From Falsirhodobacter xinxiangensis (GTDB lineage: Bacteria > Pseudomonadota > Alphaproteobacteria > Rhodobacterales > Rhodobacteraceae), in assembly GCF_004959935.1 (NCBI RefSeq), contig NZ_SMYN01000002.1, positions 1 to 64,000 of the forward strand: DNA of 64,000 nt, read 5' to 3'. Each line of letters opens with the position of its first letter. The first letter of the stretch is position 1. Shown in pieces: positions 46,639-56,828 of this stretch. Made by a program: the position numbers and the translations under genes. The notes below the pieces were generated by a model. It worked only from the letters and a program-made list of their open reading frames with translations. It did not search any database and had not been told where the DNA came from.

Positions 46639-48477
46639 TCAGGCCGCCGCCTCCAGCTTCTCCTGCGCTTTCATCCACAGCGCTTCGGCGCGGTCCAGCC
46701 CTTCCATCACCTCGGCATATTTCTTCTGCCAGGTTTCAGCCTCGCCGGGGCGGGCATAGAGTTCAGGATCGGCAAGTTTCTTGGCCAGCCGGTCGCGCAT
46801 GTCGTTCAGCTTCTCCAGCCGGTCCTCGCATTTGCGGACCTCGGCCTTCAGGGCCAGAACCTCGTCGCGGCTGACCTTCTTTTTCTCGGGCGCGGGCTTG
46901 GCGGGCTTTTCAACCTCGTCCCCGGCCAGAAGTTGGCGGCGATAGGCTTCCAGATCTTCGGTATAGGGCGCGACCTCGCCACCCTTGACCAGCCAGAGCC
47001 GGTCCGCGACCAGCCCAAGCAGGTGCATGTCGTGGCTGACGAGCACGACTGCGCCGGAATAGGTGGTCAGCGCCTCGACCAGCGCCTCCCGCGACTCCAT
47101 ATCAAGGTGGTTGGTCGGCTCGTCCAGGATCAAGAGATGCGGCGCGTCGATTGTCGCCAGCAGCAGCGAAAGCCGCGCCTTCTGCCCGCCCGACAGACGA
47201 CCCACGGCGGTATCGGCCTGATCCGCGCCAAGGCCGAAGCCCGCCAGTCGCGCCCGGTTGCGCGGCTGCCCTTCGGCGGGACGGACGCGCTGGACGTGCT
47301 GCAATGGCGTTTCGTCAATATGCAGCTCGTCCACCTGATGCTGCGCGAAATAGCCGATGCGCAGCTTCGATGACCGGGTGATCTGCCCACCCAAAGTCTC
47401 AAGTTTTCCGGCCAACAATTTGGAAAGAGTTGACTTTCCTTCGCCGTTGCGCCCCAGAAGGGCGATCCGGTCATCCTGATCTATCCGCAGGCTCAGCTTG
47501 CGCAGCACCGCCTTGCCGTCATAACCGACGGCGGCGTTGTCGATGTTGATGATCGGGGGTGACAACTCCTCCGGCTCGGGGAAGGTGAAGACCTGCTGGC
47601 GGGCTTCCTCGGGCGGGGTGATCGTCTCCATCTTTTCAAGCTGCTTCACGCGGGACTGGGCCTGCGCGGCTTTGGATGCCTTGGCTTTGAAACGGTCCAC
47701 GAAGGCCTGCAGATGGGCGCGGCGGGCGTCCTGCTTCTTTGCCTCGGCGGTCAGCACGGCGCGGCGTTCGGCCATCTGGCGCGCGAACTGGTCGTAGGGG
47801 CCGGTCCAGTAGGTCAGCTTCTTGCTGTCCAGATGCAGGATGCCCTGCACCGCGCGGTTCAGCAGGCCGCGGTCGTGCGAGATGATGAGCACGGTATGCG
47901 GATATTTCTGAAGGTAGCTTTCCAGCCAAAGCGCGCCTTCCAGATCCAGATAGTTGGTCGGCTCGTCCAGCAGCAGAAGGTCGGGCTGGGCGAACAGAAC
48001 GCCCGCCAGCGCGACCCGCATCCGCCAGCCGCCCGAAAAATCAGAACAGGGGCGCAGCTGCGCCTCGGCATCGAAGCCCAGACCCTTGAGGATCGCCGAG
48101 GCGCGGCCTTCGGCAGACCAGGCGTCGATGTCCGTCAGGCGCGTCTGGATTTCCGCGATGCGATGCGGATCGGTCGCGGTTTCTGATTCCGCCAGCAGTT
48201 CCGCGCGTTCGGTGTCCGCCGCCAGCACCGTGTCCAGAAGCGAGGTGGACGAGGATGGCACCTCCTGCGCGACGCCGCCGATGCGGGACCGGGCGGGCAG
48301 GCTGATGTCGCCCCCTTCGAGCGCGAGTTCGCGCTTGATCAGCCGGAACAGCGTCGTCTTGCCCGCGCCGTTGCGCCCGACAAGGCCGACCTTGTGGCCG
48401 GTGGGAATGGTGGCCGAGGCCCCCTCGAACAGGGGGCGGCCTTCGACGGAATAGGTGATGTCCGAGATACGCAGCAT
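46639..48477 (-). CDS. ABC-F family ATPase (ribosome-associated)
   Basis: A 612-residue soluble protein with two ATP-binding cassettes and no membrane segments. The first has Walker A GRNGAGKTT and signature DFSGGWRMRVALAG. The second has Walker A GRNGEGKST and signature RLSGGQKARLSLLLA. The linker between them is Lys/Arg-rich and the C-terminal 80 residues form a coiled coil (KKKVSRDEVLALKAEVRKCEDRLEKL). This plan matches Uup/YheS-type ABC-F factors that act on the ribosome. The ATG at 48477 begins MLRISDITYS; the upstream open frame is not supported. Confidence 0.92.
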   Translation of the reverse strand: MLRISDITYSVEGRPLFEGASATIPTGHKVGLVGRNGAGKTTLFRLIKRELALEGGDISLPARSRIGGVAQEVPSSSTSLLDTVLAADTERAELLAESETATDPHRIAEIQTRLTDIDAWSAEGRASAILKGLGFDAEAQLRPCSDFSGGWRMRVALAGVLFAQPDLLLLDEPTNYLDLEGALWLESYLQKYPHTVLIISHDRGLLNRAVQGILHLDSKKLTYWTGPYDQFARQMAERRAVLTAEAKKQDARRAHLQAFVDRFKAKASKAAQAQSRVKQLEKMETITPPEEARQQVFTFPEPEELSPPIINIDNAAVGYDGKAVLRKLSLRIDQDDRIALLGRNGEGKSTLSKLLAGKLETLGGQITRSSKLRIGYFAQHQVDELHIDETPLQHVQRVRPAEGQPRNRARLAGFGLGADQADTAVGRLSGGQKARLSLLLATIDAPHLLILDEPTNHLDMESREALVEALTTYSGAVVLVSHDMHLLGLVADRLWLVKGGEVAPYTEDLEAYRRQLLAGDEVEKPAKPAPEKKKVSRDEVLALKAEVRKCEDRLEKLNDMRDRLAKKLADPELYARPGEAETWQKKYAEVMEGLDRAEALWMKAQEKLEAAA

Positions 48478-48508
48478 GCGTGGGGCTTGCCCGAAGCCCC
48501 GCACAAGG

Positions 48509-49501
48509 TCAATGGGGCGCTTGGGTTCCGCGTTCGCGATAAGGCGTCGTGTCGTAATGCGCGCGATAGCATTTGGAGAAATGCGACGGGCTGGCGAAGC
48601 CGCAGGCAAGGGCGACGTTGATGACGCTCATGTCGGTCTGCATCAGAAGGTTGCGGGCCTTGGACAGCCGCAATTCCATGTAATACCGCTTTGGGCTGCG
48701 GGCGAGGTAACGGCGGAAAAGGCGTTCCAACTGGCGGGTGGACATGCCCACTTCCTCGGCCAGATCGGCGGGGCTGATCGGGTCTTCGATGGCGGCTTCC
48801 ATCTTCTTGATGACCTCGGACAGCTTGGGATGCCGAACGCCGATGCGGGTCGGGATGGACAGGCGCTGCGTGTCGCGATCGGTGCGGATGGCGGAATAGA
48901 TCAACTGGTCCGCGACGGTATTGGCCAGCGCATCCCCTTGATCCTGCGCGATGATCCGCAGCATCAGATCGATCGAGGACGTGCCGCCCGCCGTGGAAAT
49001 CCGGTTGCCGTCGATCACGAACACGGACTTCGTAAGCTGGACCTCCTCGAACTCCTCCAGAAAGCCGTCATGGTTTTCCCAGTGGATCGTGGCCTTGCGC
49101 CCATCCAGAAGGCCCGCCTTGGCGACCGAATAGGCGCCGGTGCAAAGCCCGCCGACGGCCGCGCCCCGCCGCGCCTCGCGCCGCAGCCAGCTTGTGATCG
49201 GGCGCGTGGTCGCCTTCTGCACGTCGATCCCGCCACAGACGAGCAGCGTGTCCTCGCGCTCCAATTCCTCCAGCCCCATGTCCAGCTTGAACGCGGCACC
49301 GTTGGAGCAGGTCGCGAATCCACCTTCGCCGGCCAGTTTCCAAGTGTAAAGCTCTTGGCCCGCGACGCGGTTGGCGATGCGCAGCGGCTCGATCGCGCAG
49401 GCGAAGGAAAGCATGGTGAAGCGATCCAGAAGCAGAAAGACGAAGCGGCGCGGCGCCGTCATCTTCGCGACCTGGGTGGCTTTGCGAGTCTCGGTGGACA
49501 T
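48509..49501 (-). CDS. GlxA/AraC-family transcriptional regulator
   Basis: A 330-residue regulator with an N-terminal DJ-1/PfpI-like ligand domain (residues about 15-190; LVCGGIDVQKA and GGLCTGAYSVAKAGLLDGRKAT) and a C-terminal AraC helix-turn-helix pair (PADLAEEVGMSTRQLERLFRRYL and VALACGFASPSHFSKCYRAHY). The layout is that of ArgR of Pseudomonas, GbdR and CdhR, which sense amino acids or quaternary amines. The ATG at 49501 follows a weak AGG. It diverges from the DAHP synthase gene, with three TGTYGC repeats upstream of its start that could be its own operator. The ligand is unknown. Confidence 0.9.
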   Translation of the reverse strand: MSTETRKATQVAKMTAPRRFVFLLLDRFTMLSFACAIEPLRIANRVAGQELYTWKLAGEGGFATCSNGAAFKLDMGLEELEREDTLLVCGGIDVQKATTRPITSWLRREARRGAAVGGLCTGAYSVAKAGLLDGRKATIHWENHDGFLEEFEEVQLTKSVFVIDGNRISTAGGTSSIDLMLRIIAQDQGDALANTVADQLIYSAIRTDRDTQRLSIPTRIGVRHPKLSEVIKKMEAAIEDPISPADLAEEVGMSTRQLERLFRRYLARSPKRYYMELRLSKARNLLMQTDMSVINVALACGFASPSHFSKCYRAHYDTTPYRERGTQAPH

Positions 49502-49528
49502 CTGGCGACCTGTCGGTGTCGGTTTTGC

Positions 49529-49551
49529 GCAACAGCAACAGAAATGCGACA
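49529..49551 (-). promoter_or_regulatory. candidate operator with TGTYGC repeats
   Basis: On the minus strand, TGTCGC (49546-49551) is followed by TGTTGC (49535-49540) and an adjacent TGTTGC (49529-49534), all in direct orientation upstream of the GlxA-type regulator. TGTCGC is the half-site core of the related Pseudomonas ArgR protein, so autoregulation is plausible. A near-palindrome TGCGACATGTCCGCA overlaps one end. Confidence 0.4.
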
Positions 49552-49585
49552 TGTCCGCAAGGGGCCGTTGGCGCTAACTGACCTC

Positions 49586-49614
49586 TTGGCTTTTGCCACG
49601 GTTTTGCCCTATAC
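49586..49614 (+). promoter_or_regulatory. candidate promoter of the DAHP synthase gene
   Basis: TTGGCT at 49586-49591 and CTATAC at 49609-49614 are separated by 17 bases, a fair match to the housekeeping consensus. The start codon is 35 bases downstream of the -10 element, leaving a short leader with GGAGGAT. Confidence 0.5.
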
Positions 49615-49648
49615 GCGCAAGATTGCCTGACTGATGGCGGAGGATGAC

Positions 49649-51019
49649 ATGACCAAGGGCTGGACGAAATCCGACTGGCGCGCAAAGCCGCGCGTGCAGA
49701 TGCCGGATTATCCCGATCAGACCGCGCTGAACGCGGTCGAGAAGCAACTTGCGAAATATCCCCCGCTGGTCTTTGCAGGCGAGGCGCGCAAGCTGAAGGC
49801 GCAGCTGGCCGAGGTTGCGGCAGGCCGCGCGTTCCTTCTGCAAGGCGGTGACTGCGCCGAAAGCTTTGCCGAATTCGGTGCGGACAACATCCGCGACACG
49901 TTCCGCGTGATGCTGCAGATGGCGGTCGTGCTGACCTATGGTGCGAAGGTGCCGGTCGTCAAAGTGGGTCGCATGGCGGGGCAATTCGCCAAGCCGCGTT
50001 CGGCGGCGATGGAAACCGTGGGCGGGGTCGAGCTTCCCAGCTATCGCGGCGATATCATCAACGGCTTCGACTTCACGCCCGAGGCGCGGATTCCCGATCC
50101 GTCGCGGATGCTTCAGGCCTATACGCAGGCTGCGGCCTCGCTGAACCTGCTGCGCGCATTCTCGACCGGCGGCTTTGCCGATATCCACCGCGTCCACGCA
50201 TGGACGCTGGGTTTTGCCGAACATGACAAGGCCGAGCGTTACCGCGAATTGTCGAACCGCATTTCCGACGCGCTGGACTTCATGACGGCGGCAGGGATCA
50301 ACCCGGACACGGCGCATACGCTGCAGACGGTCGATTTCTGGACGAGCCACGAAGCTTTGCTGCTGGAATACGAGGAGGCGCTGTGCCGCATCGACAGCAT
50401 CACCGGCAAGCCGGTGGCGGGGTCGGGCCACATGATCTGGATCGGCGACCGCACGCGGCAGCCGGACGGCGCGCATGTCGAATTCTGTCAGGGCGTGCTG
50501 AACCCGATCGGCCTGAAATGCGGCCCGTCCACCACGGTGGACGAGTTCAAGGTGCTGCTGGAAAAGCTGAACCCGGAAAACGAGGCGGGGCGTCTGACCC
50601 TGATCGCGCGTTTCGGTGCGGGCAAGGTGGGCGATCACCTGCCGCGTCTGGTCAAGGCTGTGCAGGAGGAAGGTGCGAACGTCGTCTGGTCCTGCGATCC
50701 GATGCACGGGAACATCATGAAATCCTCGACCGGATACAAGACGCGCCAGTTCGACGCGATCCTGTCTGAGGTGCGCGATTTCTTTGCGATCCACAAGGCC
50801 GAGGGCACCATCCCCGGCGGCGTGCATTTCGAGATGACCGGCAAGGACGTGACCGAATGCACGGGCGGTCTGCGCGCCGTGACGGACGAGGATCTGTCGG
50901 ACCGTTACCACACCGCCTGTGACCCGCGCCTGAACGCCAGCCAGTCGCTGGAACTCGCGTTCCTGGTGGCCGAGGAATTGTCCTCGCGCCGCGACGAAGG
51001 GCGCCGTATCGCGCTTTGA
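49649..51019 (+). CDS. aroG: class II 3-deoxy-7-phosphoheptulonate synthase
   Basis: First enzyme of the shikimate pathway, condensing phosphoenolpyruvate with erythrose-4-phosphate. The 456-residue protein belongs to the plant-like class II group: [11 protein letters not shown] with the metal-binding Cys, [31 protein letters not shown] and [18 protein letters not shown]. The ATG at 49649 has GGAGG nine bases upstream. It has a candidate promoter of its own and diverges from the GlxA-type regulator. No feedback-regulation domain is obvious. Confidence 0.95.
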   Translation: MTKGWTKSDWRAKPRVQMPDYPDQTALNAVEKQLAKYPPLVFAGEARKLKAQLAEVAAGRAFLLQGGDCAESFAEFGADNIRDTFRVMLQMAVVLTYGAKVPVVKVGRMAGQFAKPRSAAMETVGGVELPSYRGDIINGFDFTPEARIPDPSRMLQAYTQAAASLNLLRAFSTGGFADIHRVHAWTLGFAEHDKAERYRELSNRISDALDFMTAAGINPDTAHTLQTVDFWTSHEALLLEYEEALCRIDSITGKPVAGSGHMIWIGDRTRQPDGAHVEFCQGVLNPIGLKCGPSTTVDEFKVLLEKLNPENEAGRLTLIARFGAGKVGDHLPRLVKAVQEEGANVVWSCDPMHGNIMKSSTGYKTRQFDAILSEVRDFFAIHKAEGTIPGGVHFEMTGKDVTECTGGLRAVTDEDLSDRYHTACDPRLNASQSLELAFLVAEELSSRRDEGRRIAL

Positions 51020-51074
51020 TTGGCAATCCGGGCCGGGGGCGTTAGTTTCCGGCCTGAATCGCAGGGAGCCCGTG

Positions 51075-51380
51075 ATGCGTTACGAATACCAGGTTGTTGC
51101 CGCCCCGAAGAAGGGCGAGAAGCTGCGCGGGGCGAAGACACCGTCCGACCGTTATGCAGCGGCACTGGCGACGATCATGAACCAGATGGGACGCGACGGC
51201 TGGGAATATGTGCGCTCCGATGCGCTGCCCTCTGAGGAGCGGAGCGGTTGGACCAAGCGCACGATGGTCTATCACCACGTTCTGGTCTTTCGCCGTGCAG
51301 TGGCTGAAACCGCACCGGCGCCCATCGCGACGATGCCGGAAGGCGTGACGCCGGTCGTCGGCCCGGCCCGCGTGGTCTAA
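51075..51380 (+). CDS. DUF4177 domain-containing protein
   Basis: A 101-residue protein whose N-terminal half matches DUF4177: MRYEYQVV at the start and QMGRDGWEYVRSDALP, the conserved GWE motif. The C-terminal 30 residues are Pro/Ala/Val-rich and probably flexible. Function is unknown. A GTG lies one codon before the ATG; GGGAG precedes both. It ends in a four-base overlap with the stop of the convergent aminotransferase gene. Confidence 0.85.
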   Translation: MRYEYQVVAAPKKGEKLRGAKTPSDRYAAALATIMNQMGRDGWEYVRSDALPSEERSGWTKRTMVYHHVLVFRRAVAETAPAPIATMPEGVTPVVGPARVV

Positions 51381-52465
51381 GCCAAAGCTTTCGGCAGCGC
51401 CTCGGCCAAGGCGGCAAGGTCCGCTTCGGTCCCGGCGCTGATTCGGATGCAGCGGTCATGCGGGGCCACGAAGGGCATCCGTACGAAGATGCCCAGATCG
51501 GCCAGCCTTGCCACGACGCTGCGCGCATAATCGCCGTCCCGACCGCAATCGAGGGTCACGAAATTGGTGGCCGAGGGCAGGGGCGTCAGTCCGTTGTCAC
51601 GCGCGATGCGGGCGATCTCGTCCCGCGCTGCGGCAACGCGCTTGCGCGTCGTCGCCAGCCATTCTGCGTCGCGAAACGCCGCGAGTGCCCCCGCTTGCGC
51701 GATGCGGCCCACTCCGAAATGGTTGCGCACCTTGTCGAAGCTGCGGATCAGGTCGCTTGCGCCCAGCGCGTAGCCTACGCGCAGACCGGCCATGCCATAA
51801 GCCTTGGAAAAGGTTCGCATCCGGATCACACGCGGGTCTTCGGGGTCCACCCGTGCGGCAGTGCCTTCGGGCGCAAGCTCGACATAGGCTTCGTCAAGAA
51901 CCAGCAGCGTGTCTTCGGGCATCGCGGCGATCATCGCCTCGATCCGTTCGCGCCCGTGATGGCTGCCCATCGGATTGTCCGGGTTGGCGATGTAAAGCAG
52001 CTTCGCGCCGACCTCTGCCGCCTTGGCCAGCAACGCATCCGGGTCTTCGTGATCGCCCCGGTAAGGCACCTTGTGCAGCACGCCGCCAAAACCCGCGACG
52101 TGGAAATTGAAGGTCGGATAGGCACCGTTCGATGTGACCACCGCATCGCCTTCCGCCACCATCAGCCGAACAAGATAGCCCAGCAGCCCGTCGATCCCTT
52201 CGCCCACCACGATATTCGACATGGCGACGCCGTGATGCGCAGCCAGCGCCTCGCGCAGATCATGGCTGGCGGAATCGCCATACATCCACACATCGCGCGC
52301 CGCCTCTGCCATCGCCGCCACAGCGCGGGGCGAGGGGCCGAACACGTTTTCGTTCGCGCCCAGCCGGGCAGCGAAGCCGCGCCCCCGCTGGCGTTCCTGA
52401 ACCTCCGGCCCGATGAAGGGCACAGTGGCGGGCAGGCTTTCGACCAGCGGAGTATAGCGCGGCAT
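51377..52465 (-). CDS. hisC: HisC-like aminotransferase (histidinol-phosphate/aromatic)
   Basis: A 362-residue fold-type I aminotransferase of the histidinol-phosphate family. ARLGANENVFGPSP, IANPDNPMGS and the PLP lysine in RTFSKAYGMAGLRVGYALG are in the usual order, and CIRISAGTEADL is the C-terminal carboxylate-binding Arg motif. It may act in histidine synthesis or on aromatic amino acids; several such paralogues exist in Rhodobacterales and sequence alone does not decide. The ATG shares a base with the valS stop (TGATG), so it is translated from the valS message. Confidence 0.88.
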   Translation of the reverse strand: MPRYTPLVESLPATVPFIGPEVQERQRGRGFAARLGANENVFGPSPRAVAAMAEAARDVWMYGDSASHDLREALAAHHGVAMSNIVVGEGIDGLLGYLVRLMVAEGDAVVTSNGAYPTFNFHVAGFGGVLHKVPYRGDHEDPDALLAKAAEVGAKLLYIANPDNPMGSHHGRERIEAMIAAMPEDTLLVLDEAYVELAPEGTAARVDPEDPRVIRMRTFSKAYGMAGLRVGYALGASDLIRSFDKVRNHFGVGRIAQAGALAAFRDAEWLATTRKRVAAARDEIARIARDNGLTPLPSATNFVTLDCGRDGDYARSVVARLADLGIFVRMPFVAPHDRCIRISAGTEADLAALAEALPKALA

Positions 52466-55422
52466 CAGGCGATTTCCGACAGCGCGCGGCGCAGCTTGGC
52501 GGCCTCGGCCTCTTGCAGGGCGATGTTCTCGCGCGCCTCCTCGACGACGTCTTCGGGGGCGGAGGCGATGAACTTGGGATTGTTCAGCCGCCCGCGCAGC
52601 CCGTTCATGTCCTTCTCCAGCTTTTCCAGCGTCTTTTGCAGGCGCGTCTGTTCGGCGGCGATGTCGATGATGCCTTCCAGCGGGATGGCGAAGGTCGCCC
52701 CTTCGACAGCCACGGTGACTCCCTTCGGCGCGGACGCGGCGTCGGTCAGCGTCTCGATCCGGGCAAGACGCTTGATCAGGGCTTCGTTCCGGCTCCACGC
52801 CTCGCGGGCCGTCCCGTCCATGTCGAGCGACAGCACGTCCAGCTTCAACCCGACCGGAACGCGCACCTGCGCGCGGGCCGAGCGCACGTCGTCGATGACG
52901 CGGATCACCCAGGTCATCTCGCGCAGCGCGGCATCGTCGGAATGCGCGTGCTCGGGCCAGTCGGTGTGGATCAGCGGCTTGCTGCGCGTGCCGGTGGTCT
53001 GCCAAAGCTCCTCGGTGACGAAGGGCATGATCGGGTGCAGCAGGATCATGCACTGGTCCAGCACCCATGCCATCGTGCTGCGGGTCTCGTCGGCATGTTC
53101 GCCGTCGAACAGGGGCTTGGCAAACTCGACATACCAGTCGCAGACCTTGCCCCAGACGAAAGCGTACAGCGCGTTGGCCGCCACGTCGAAGCGGTAGTTT
53201 TCCAGCGCCGCATTCACCTCGGCCAGCACGGCAGAGGTTTCGGCGATGATCCAGCGGTTCACCGTAGCGTCGGCCTGCGGCGCGTCGCCCGTGGTGTGGC
53301 CTTCCCAGACGCCGTTCATCTCGGCAAAGCGGCAGGCGTTCCACAGTTTCGTGCCGAAGTTGCGATAACCCGCGATCCGCGCGGTGGACAGCTTCAGATC
53401 GCGGCCCATCGCCGCCATGGCGGTCAGGGTGAAGCGCACGGCATCTGCGCCGTATTCGTCGATCAGCTCCAGCGGGTCGAGGACGTTGCCCAAGGATTTG
53501 GACATCTTCTTGCCCTTCTCGTCCCGCACCAGCGCGTGAACATAGACGGTCTTGAACGGCACCTGATCCACGACGGCCAGCTGCATCATCATCATCCGGG
53601 CGACCCAGAAGAAGATGATGTCGAAGCCGGTGACCAGCACGTTGGTCGGGAAATATTTCTGCAGTTCCGGCGTCGGTTCGGGCCAGCCCAGCGTGCCGAT
53701 CGGCCAGAGGCCGGACGAGAACCAGGTGTCCAGCACGTCCGGGTCGCGCCAATAGCTGACGGCGTTGATGTCGGGTGCCTGTTCGGCGGAATCACCGATG
53801 GCTTCCTCGCGGCTGGCGGCGGGCACCAGCGCGTATTCGCCGTAATAGTCGCGCATCTGGGCGCGGGCCTCATCCTCGGTCGCGGCGCAGAAGGGAACCA
53901 CTTCGGACCAGTCGAAGGGGGCCGCGCCTTCTTCCGATTGCGGCACCTTGCGCGGGCCATACCAGACCGGGATCTGGTGGCCCCACCAAAGCTGGCGCGA
54001 GATGCACCACGGCTCGATATTCTCCAGCCAGTGGAAATAGACCTTGGCGTCGCGCTCGGGCAGGATCTGCGTCTCGCCCGAGCGGACGGCGTCCAGCGCG
54101 GGGCCGACGATCCTGTCCGTATCCACGAACCACTGGTCGGTCAGCATCGGCTCGATGACCACTTTGGAACGGTCGCCGAAGGGCTGCATGATCGGTTTGC
54201 TCTCGACCACCGGGCGGCGTTCCAGATGCTCGGACCCGGTTTCGGGGTCGATCGTCTTGACCAGTTCGGTCACGGCAAGGCCGACGGCATTGATGTCGGC
54301 CACCACGGCGGCGCGCGCCTCGAACCGGTCCATCCCGCGGTATTTCTCGGGGACGAGGTTGAGGGTGTCGACCTCGGCCTCGTTTGTCGGCGATCCGGCT
54401 GCGATCTCGCGCGCGCGGATCACCGTTTCGGCATAGGACAGCCCATCGTCACGCATCGCGCCCTTGGTGTCCATCAGGCGGTACATCGGAAGGTTTGCGC
54501 GTTTGGCGACCTGATAGTCGTTGAAGTCATGCGCGCCCGTGATCTTCACCGCGCCCGAGCCGAAGGTCTTGTCCGGGTATTCGTCGGTGATGATCGGGAT
54601 CAGACGGTCGCACAGCGGCAGATGGACCATCTTGCCAACGATGGGGGCATAGCGTTCGTCGCTGGGATGCACCGCGACCGCGCCGTCGCCCAGCATCGTC
54701 TCGGGGCGCGTGGTCGCGATGGAGATATAGTCGCGCGTCTCGCGCAGGGTGACGGTGCCGTCCTCGTCCCGCTCGACATATTCATAGGTTTCACCGCCCG
54801 CCAGACGGTATTTGAAATGCCACATATGGCCGGGGGTCTCGTTGTTCTCGACCTCCAGATCCGAGATGGCAGTCTCGAAATGCGGGTCCCAGTTCACGAG
54901 GCGCTTACCGCGATAGATCAGGCCCTTGCGATACATCTCGACGAAGACCTTGACCACGGCCTCGGGGAAGTTGCCGGACATGGTGAAGGCTTCGCGGTCC
55001 CAGTCGCAGGTCGCGCCAAGGCGTTTCAGCTGGCCGACGATGGTGCCGCCCGACTTTTCCTTCCAGTTCCAGACCTTTTCCAGAAACGCCTCGCGGCCCA
55101 GTTCGCGTCGCCCGGGCTGCTGCGACAGCGCCAGTTCGCGTTCCACCACCATCTGCGTCGCGATGCCCGCATGGTCGGTGCCCGGCTGCCACAGCGTGTC
55201 GAACCCGCGCATCCGGTGCCAGCGCACCAGGATGTCCTGAAGCGTGTTGTTGAACGCGTGGCCCATATGCAGGCTGCCCGTCACGTTCGGCGGGGGGATC
55301 ATGATGCAGAAGGTTTCGCTGCGCGAGGCGTTGGCCCCTGCGCGGAACGCGCCCATCTCCTCCCACATGGCGTAAACGCGGGCTTCGGCCTCGGCGGCGT
55401 TGAAGGTCTTTTCCATCGGCAT
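52465..55422 (-). CDS. valS: valyl-tRNA synthetase
   Basis: Class I synthetase of 985 residues charging tRNA-Val. The HIGH-type motif is [15 protein letters not shown] and the KMSKS motif is [15 protein letters not shown]. An editing domain lies between them ([17 protein letters not shown]), and the C-terminus holds a coiled-coil arm ([19 protein letters not shown]). Three Met codons lie close together at the start. The ATG at 55422 has GGGGA at nine bases; ATGs three codons upstream and two downstream are alternatives. It diverges from ornithine decarboxylase. Confidence 0.96.
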   Translation of the reverse strand: MPMEKTFNAAEAEARVYAMWEEMGAFRAGANASRSETFCIMIPPPNVTGSLHMGHAFNNTLQDILVRWHRMRGFDTLWQPGTDHAGIATQMVVERELALSQQPGRRELGREAFLEKVWNWKEKSGGTIVGQLKRLGATCDWDREAFTMSGNFPEAVVKVFVEMYRKGLIYRGKRLVNWDPHFETAISDLEVENNETPGHMWHFKYRLAGGETYEYVERDEDGTVTLRETRDYISIATTRPETMLGDGAVAVHPSDERYAPIVGKMVHLPLCDRLIPIITDEYPDKTFGSGAVKITGAHDFNDYQVAKRANLPMYRLMDTKGAMRDDGLSYAETVIRAREIAAGSPTNEAEVDTLNLVPEKYRGMDRFEARAAVVADINAVGLAVTELVKTIDPETGSEHLERRPVVESKPIMQPFGDRSKVVIEPMLTDQWFVDTDRIVGPALDAVRSGETQILPERDAKVYFHWLENIEPWCISRQLWWGHQIPVWYGPRKVPQSEEGAAPFDWSEVVPFCAATEDEARAQMRDYYGEYALVPAASREEAIGDSAEQAPDINAVSYWRDPDVLDTWFSSGLWPIGTLGWPEPTPELQKYFPTNVLVTGFDIIFFWVARMMMMQLAVVDQVPFKTVYVHALVRDEKGKKMSKSLGNVLDPLELIDEYGADAVRFTLTAMAAMGRDLKLSTARIAGYRNFGTKLWNACRFAEMNGVWEGHTTGDAPQADATVNRWIIAETSAVLAEVNAALENYRFDVAANALYAFVWGKVCDWYVEFAKPLFDGEHADETRSTMAWVLDQCMILLHPIMPFVTEELWQTTGTRSKPLIHTDWPEHAHSDDAALREMTWVIRVIDDVRSARAQVRVPVGLKLDVLSLDMDGTAREAWSRNEALIKRLARIETLTDAASAPKGVTVAVEGATFAIPLEGIIDIAAEQTRLQKTLEKLEKDMNGLRGRLNNPKFIASAPEDVVEEARENIALQEAEAAKLRRALSEIA

Positions 55423-55621
55423 CTGTCGCATTCCCCAGTGTTGGTGCAGGGAATACAGGCTGGCGCGGCCGAGGCCAAGCCCATGGCGTCATGATACCGA
55501 AACCTTCGTGCGAATAGGGTCTTTTCACGGGCCGCGATGTGTCGCATACGCGCCCCCTCGATTCTCCGCGCGGGGAACCTGTCCGGGTCCCCGGCGTCTT
55601 GTTGGCAGAAAGGAAACGCCG

Positions 55622-56767
55622 ATGGGACTTTCCAAGACGATCTGGACCAGACCAGCCGAATACCTGCGCACGATGCAGCCCGAAGCGCCGGTGCTGTTCT
55701 TTTCGCCATCCTTGCTGCAATCGGTGGCGCGGCGGTTCATCGACGGGTTTCCGGGCATGGTCACCTATGCCGTGAAGGCCAACCCCGAGGAGGTGGTGAT
55801 CGAGAACCTCGCCGCCGCAGGTGTTCGGGGTTACGACGTGTCCTCGCCGGCCGAGATGCGTCTGGTCCGCCGTGTCGATCCGGACGCGGCGATGCATTAC
55901 AACAACCCCGTCCGGTCGCGCGCCGAAATCCGCGCGGCGGTCGAACTCGGGGTCAAAAGCTATTCCGTCGATTCGGCGAGCGAGTTGGCCAAGCTGATGG
56001 AGCTTGTCTCGCCCGAGGGTTGCGAGATTTCGGTGCGCTTCAAGCTGCCGGTCATGGGTGCGGCCTATAACGCCGGTGCCAAGTTCGGCGCGACGGTGGA
56101 GCTTGCGACCGACCTGCTGGCCGATGTTGCGCGGGCGGGGTTCATCCCGTCGCTGGCCTTCCATCCCGGCACGCAATGCACCGAACCGGGCGCGTGGGAC
56201 CCCTATATCCGCACGGCGGCCAGTATCGCGAAGAATGCGGGCGTGACGATTTCGCGGCTGAATGTGGGCGGGGGCTTTCCGAACCACCGTCTGAACGGTG
56301 TGACCCCGGAATTGGAGGCGATCTTCGACCGCATCGCCGACGTGACCGAGGAAGCCTTTGGCAGCAGCGACCCCGATCTGGTCTGCGAGCCGGGGCGGGG
56401 CGTCTGCGGCGATGCCTTCACGCTGGCCTCGCGCGTGAAGGCGGTGCGCGATGGGCAGCATGTGTTCCTGAACGACGGCATCTATGGCTCGCTGACGGAA
56501 CTGCCGCTGATCGGGGTGATCGACCGGGTGGAGGTGCTGACCCCCGAAGGAAAGCTGCGGACGGGCGAGAAGTCGGAACGCATCCTGTTTGGCCCGACCT
56601 GCGATTCCGTCGACCGTATCCCGGGCGAGATGAAGTTGGTGGACGGCGTCGAGGAGGGTGATTTCGTCGTCTTTCAGGGCATGGGCGCCTATTCATCGGT
56701 CACAAATACCCGCTTCAACGGATTCGGAGAGCTGTCGCTGGCCACGGTGCTGAGCCTGAAACTCTAG
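55622..56767 (+). CDS. ornithine/lysine-type decarboxylase (fold III PLP)
   Basis: PLP enzyme that makes putrescine from ornithine, 381 residues, of the eukaryotic-like alanine-racemase fold. The PLP lysine is Lys52 in [26 protein letters not shown] and NVGGGFPNH are family landmarks, and the Cys in FGPTCDSVD completes the active site of the neighbouring subunit. Some enzymes of this type also accept lysine. The ATG follows AAAGGAA by seven bases. A 199-base gap to the divergent valS gene holds the regulatory region. Confidence 0.92.
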   Translation: MGLSKTIWTRPAEYLRTMQPEAPVLFFSPSLLQSVARRFIDGFPGMVTYAVKANPEEVVIENLAAAGVRGYDVSSPAEMRLVRRVDPDAAMHYNNPVRSRAEIRAAVELGVKSYSVDSASELAKLMELVSPEGCEISVRFKLPVMGAAYNAGAKFGATVELATDLLADVARAGFIPSLAFHPGTQCTEPGAWDPYIRTAASIAKNAGVTISRLNVGGGFPNHRLNGVTPELEAIFDRIADVTEEAFGSSDPDLVCEPGRGVCGDAFTLASRVKAVRDGQHVFLNDGIYGSLTELPLIGVIDRVEVLTPEGKLRTGEKSERILFGPTCDSVDRIPGEMKLVDGVEEGDFVVFQGMGAYSSVTNTRFNGFGELSLATVLSLKL

Positions 56768-56828
56768 GCTTCCATTGACCCTGCGCGCCGCCTCTGGCAT
56801 CCCGGGGGCGACAGACAGGACGTGTATG

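Noticed and set aside
52513-55494. 993-codon plus-strand open frame opposite valS
   Set aside because: Complete antisense shadow of valyl-tRNA synthetase caused by high GC at third codon positions.
55423-55621. Possible polyamine-responsive leader upstream of ornithine decarboxylase
   Set aside because: No recognisable conserved leader structure or leader peptide; only short GC-rich inverted repeats.
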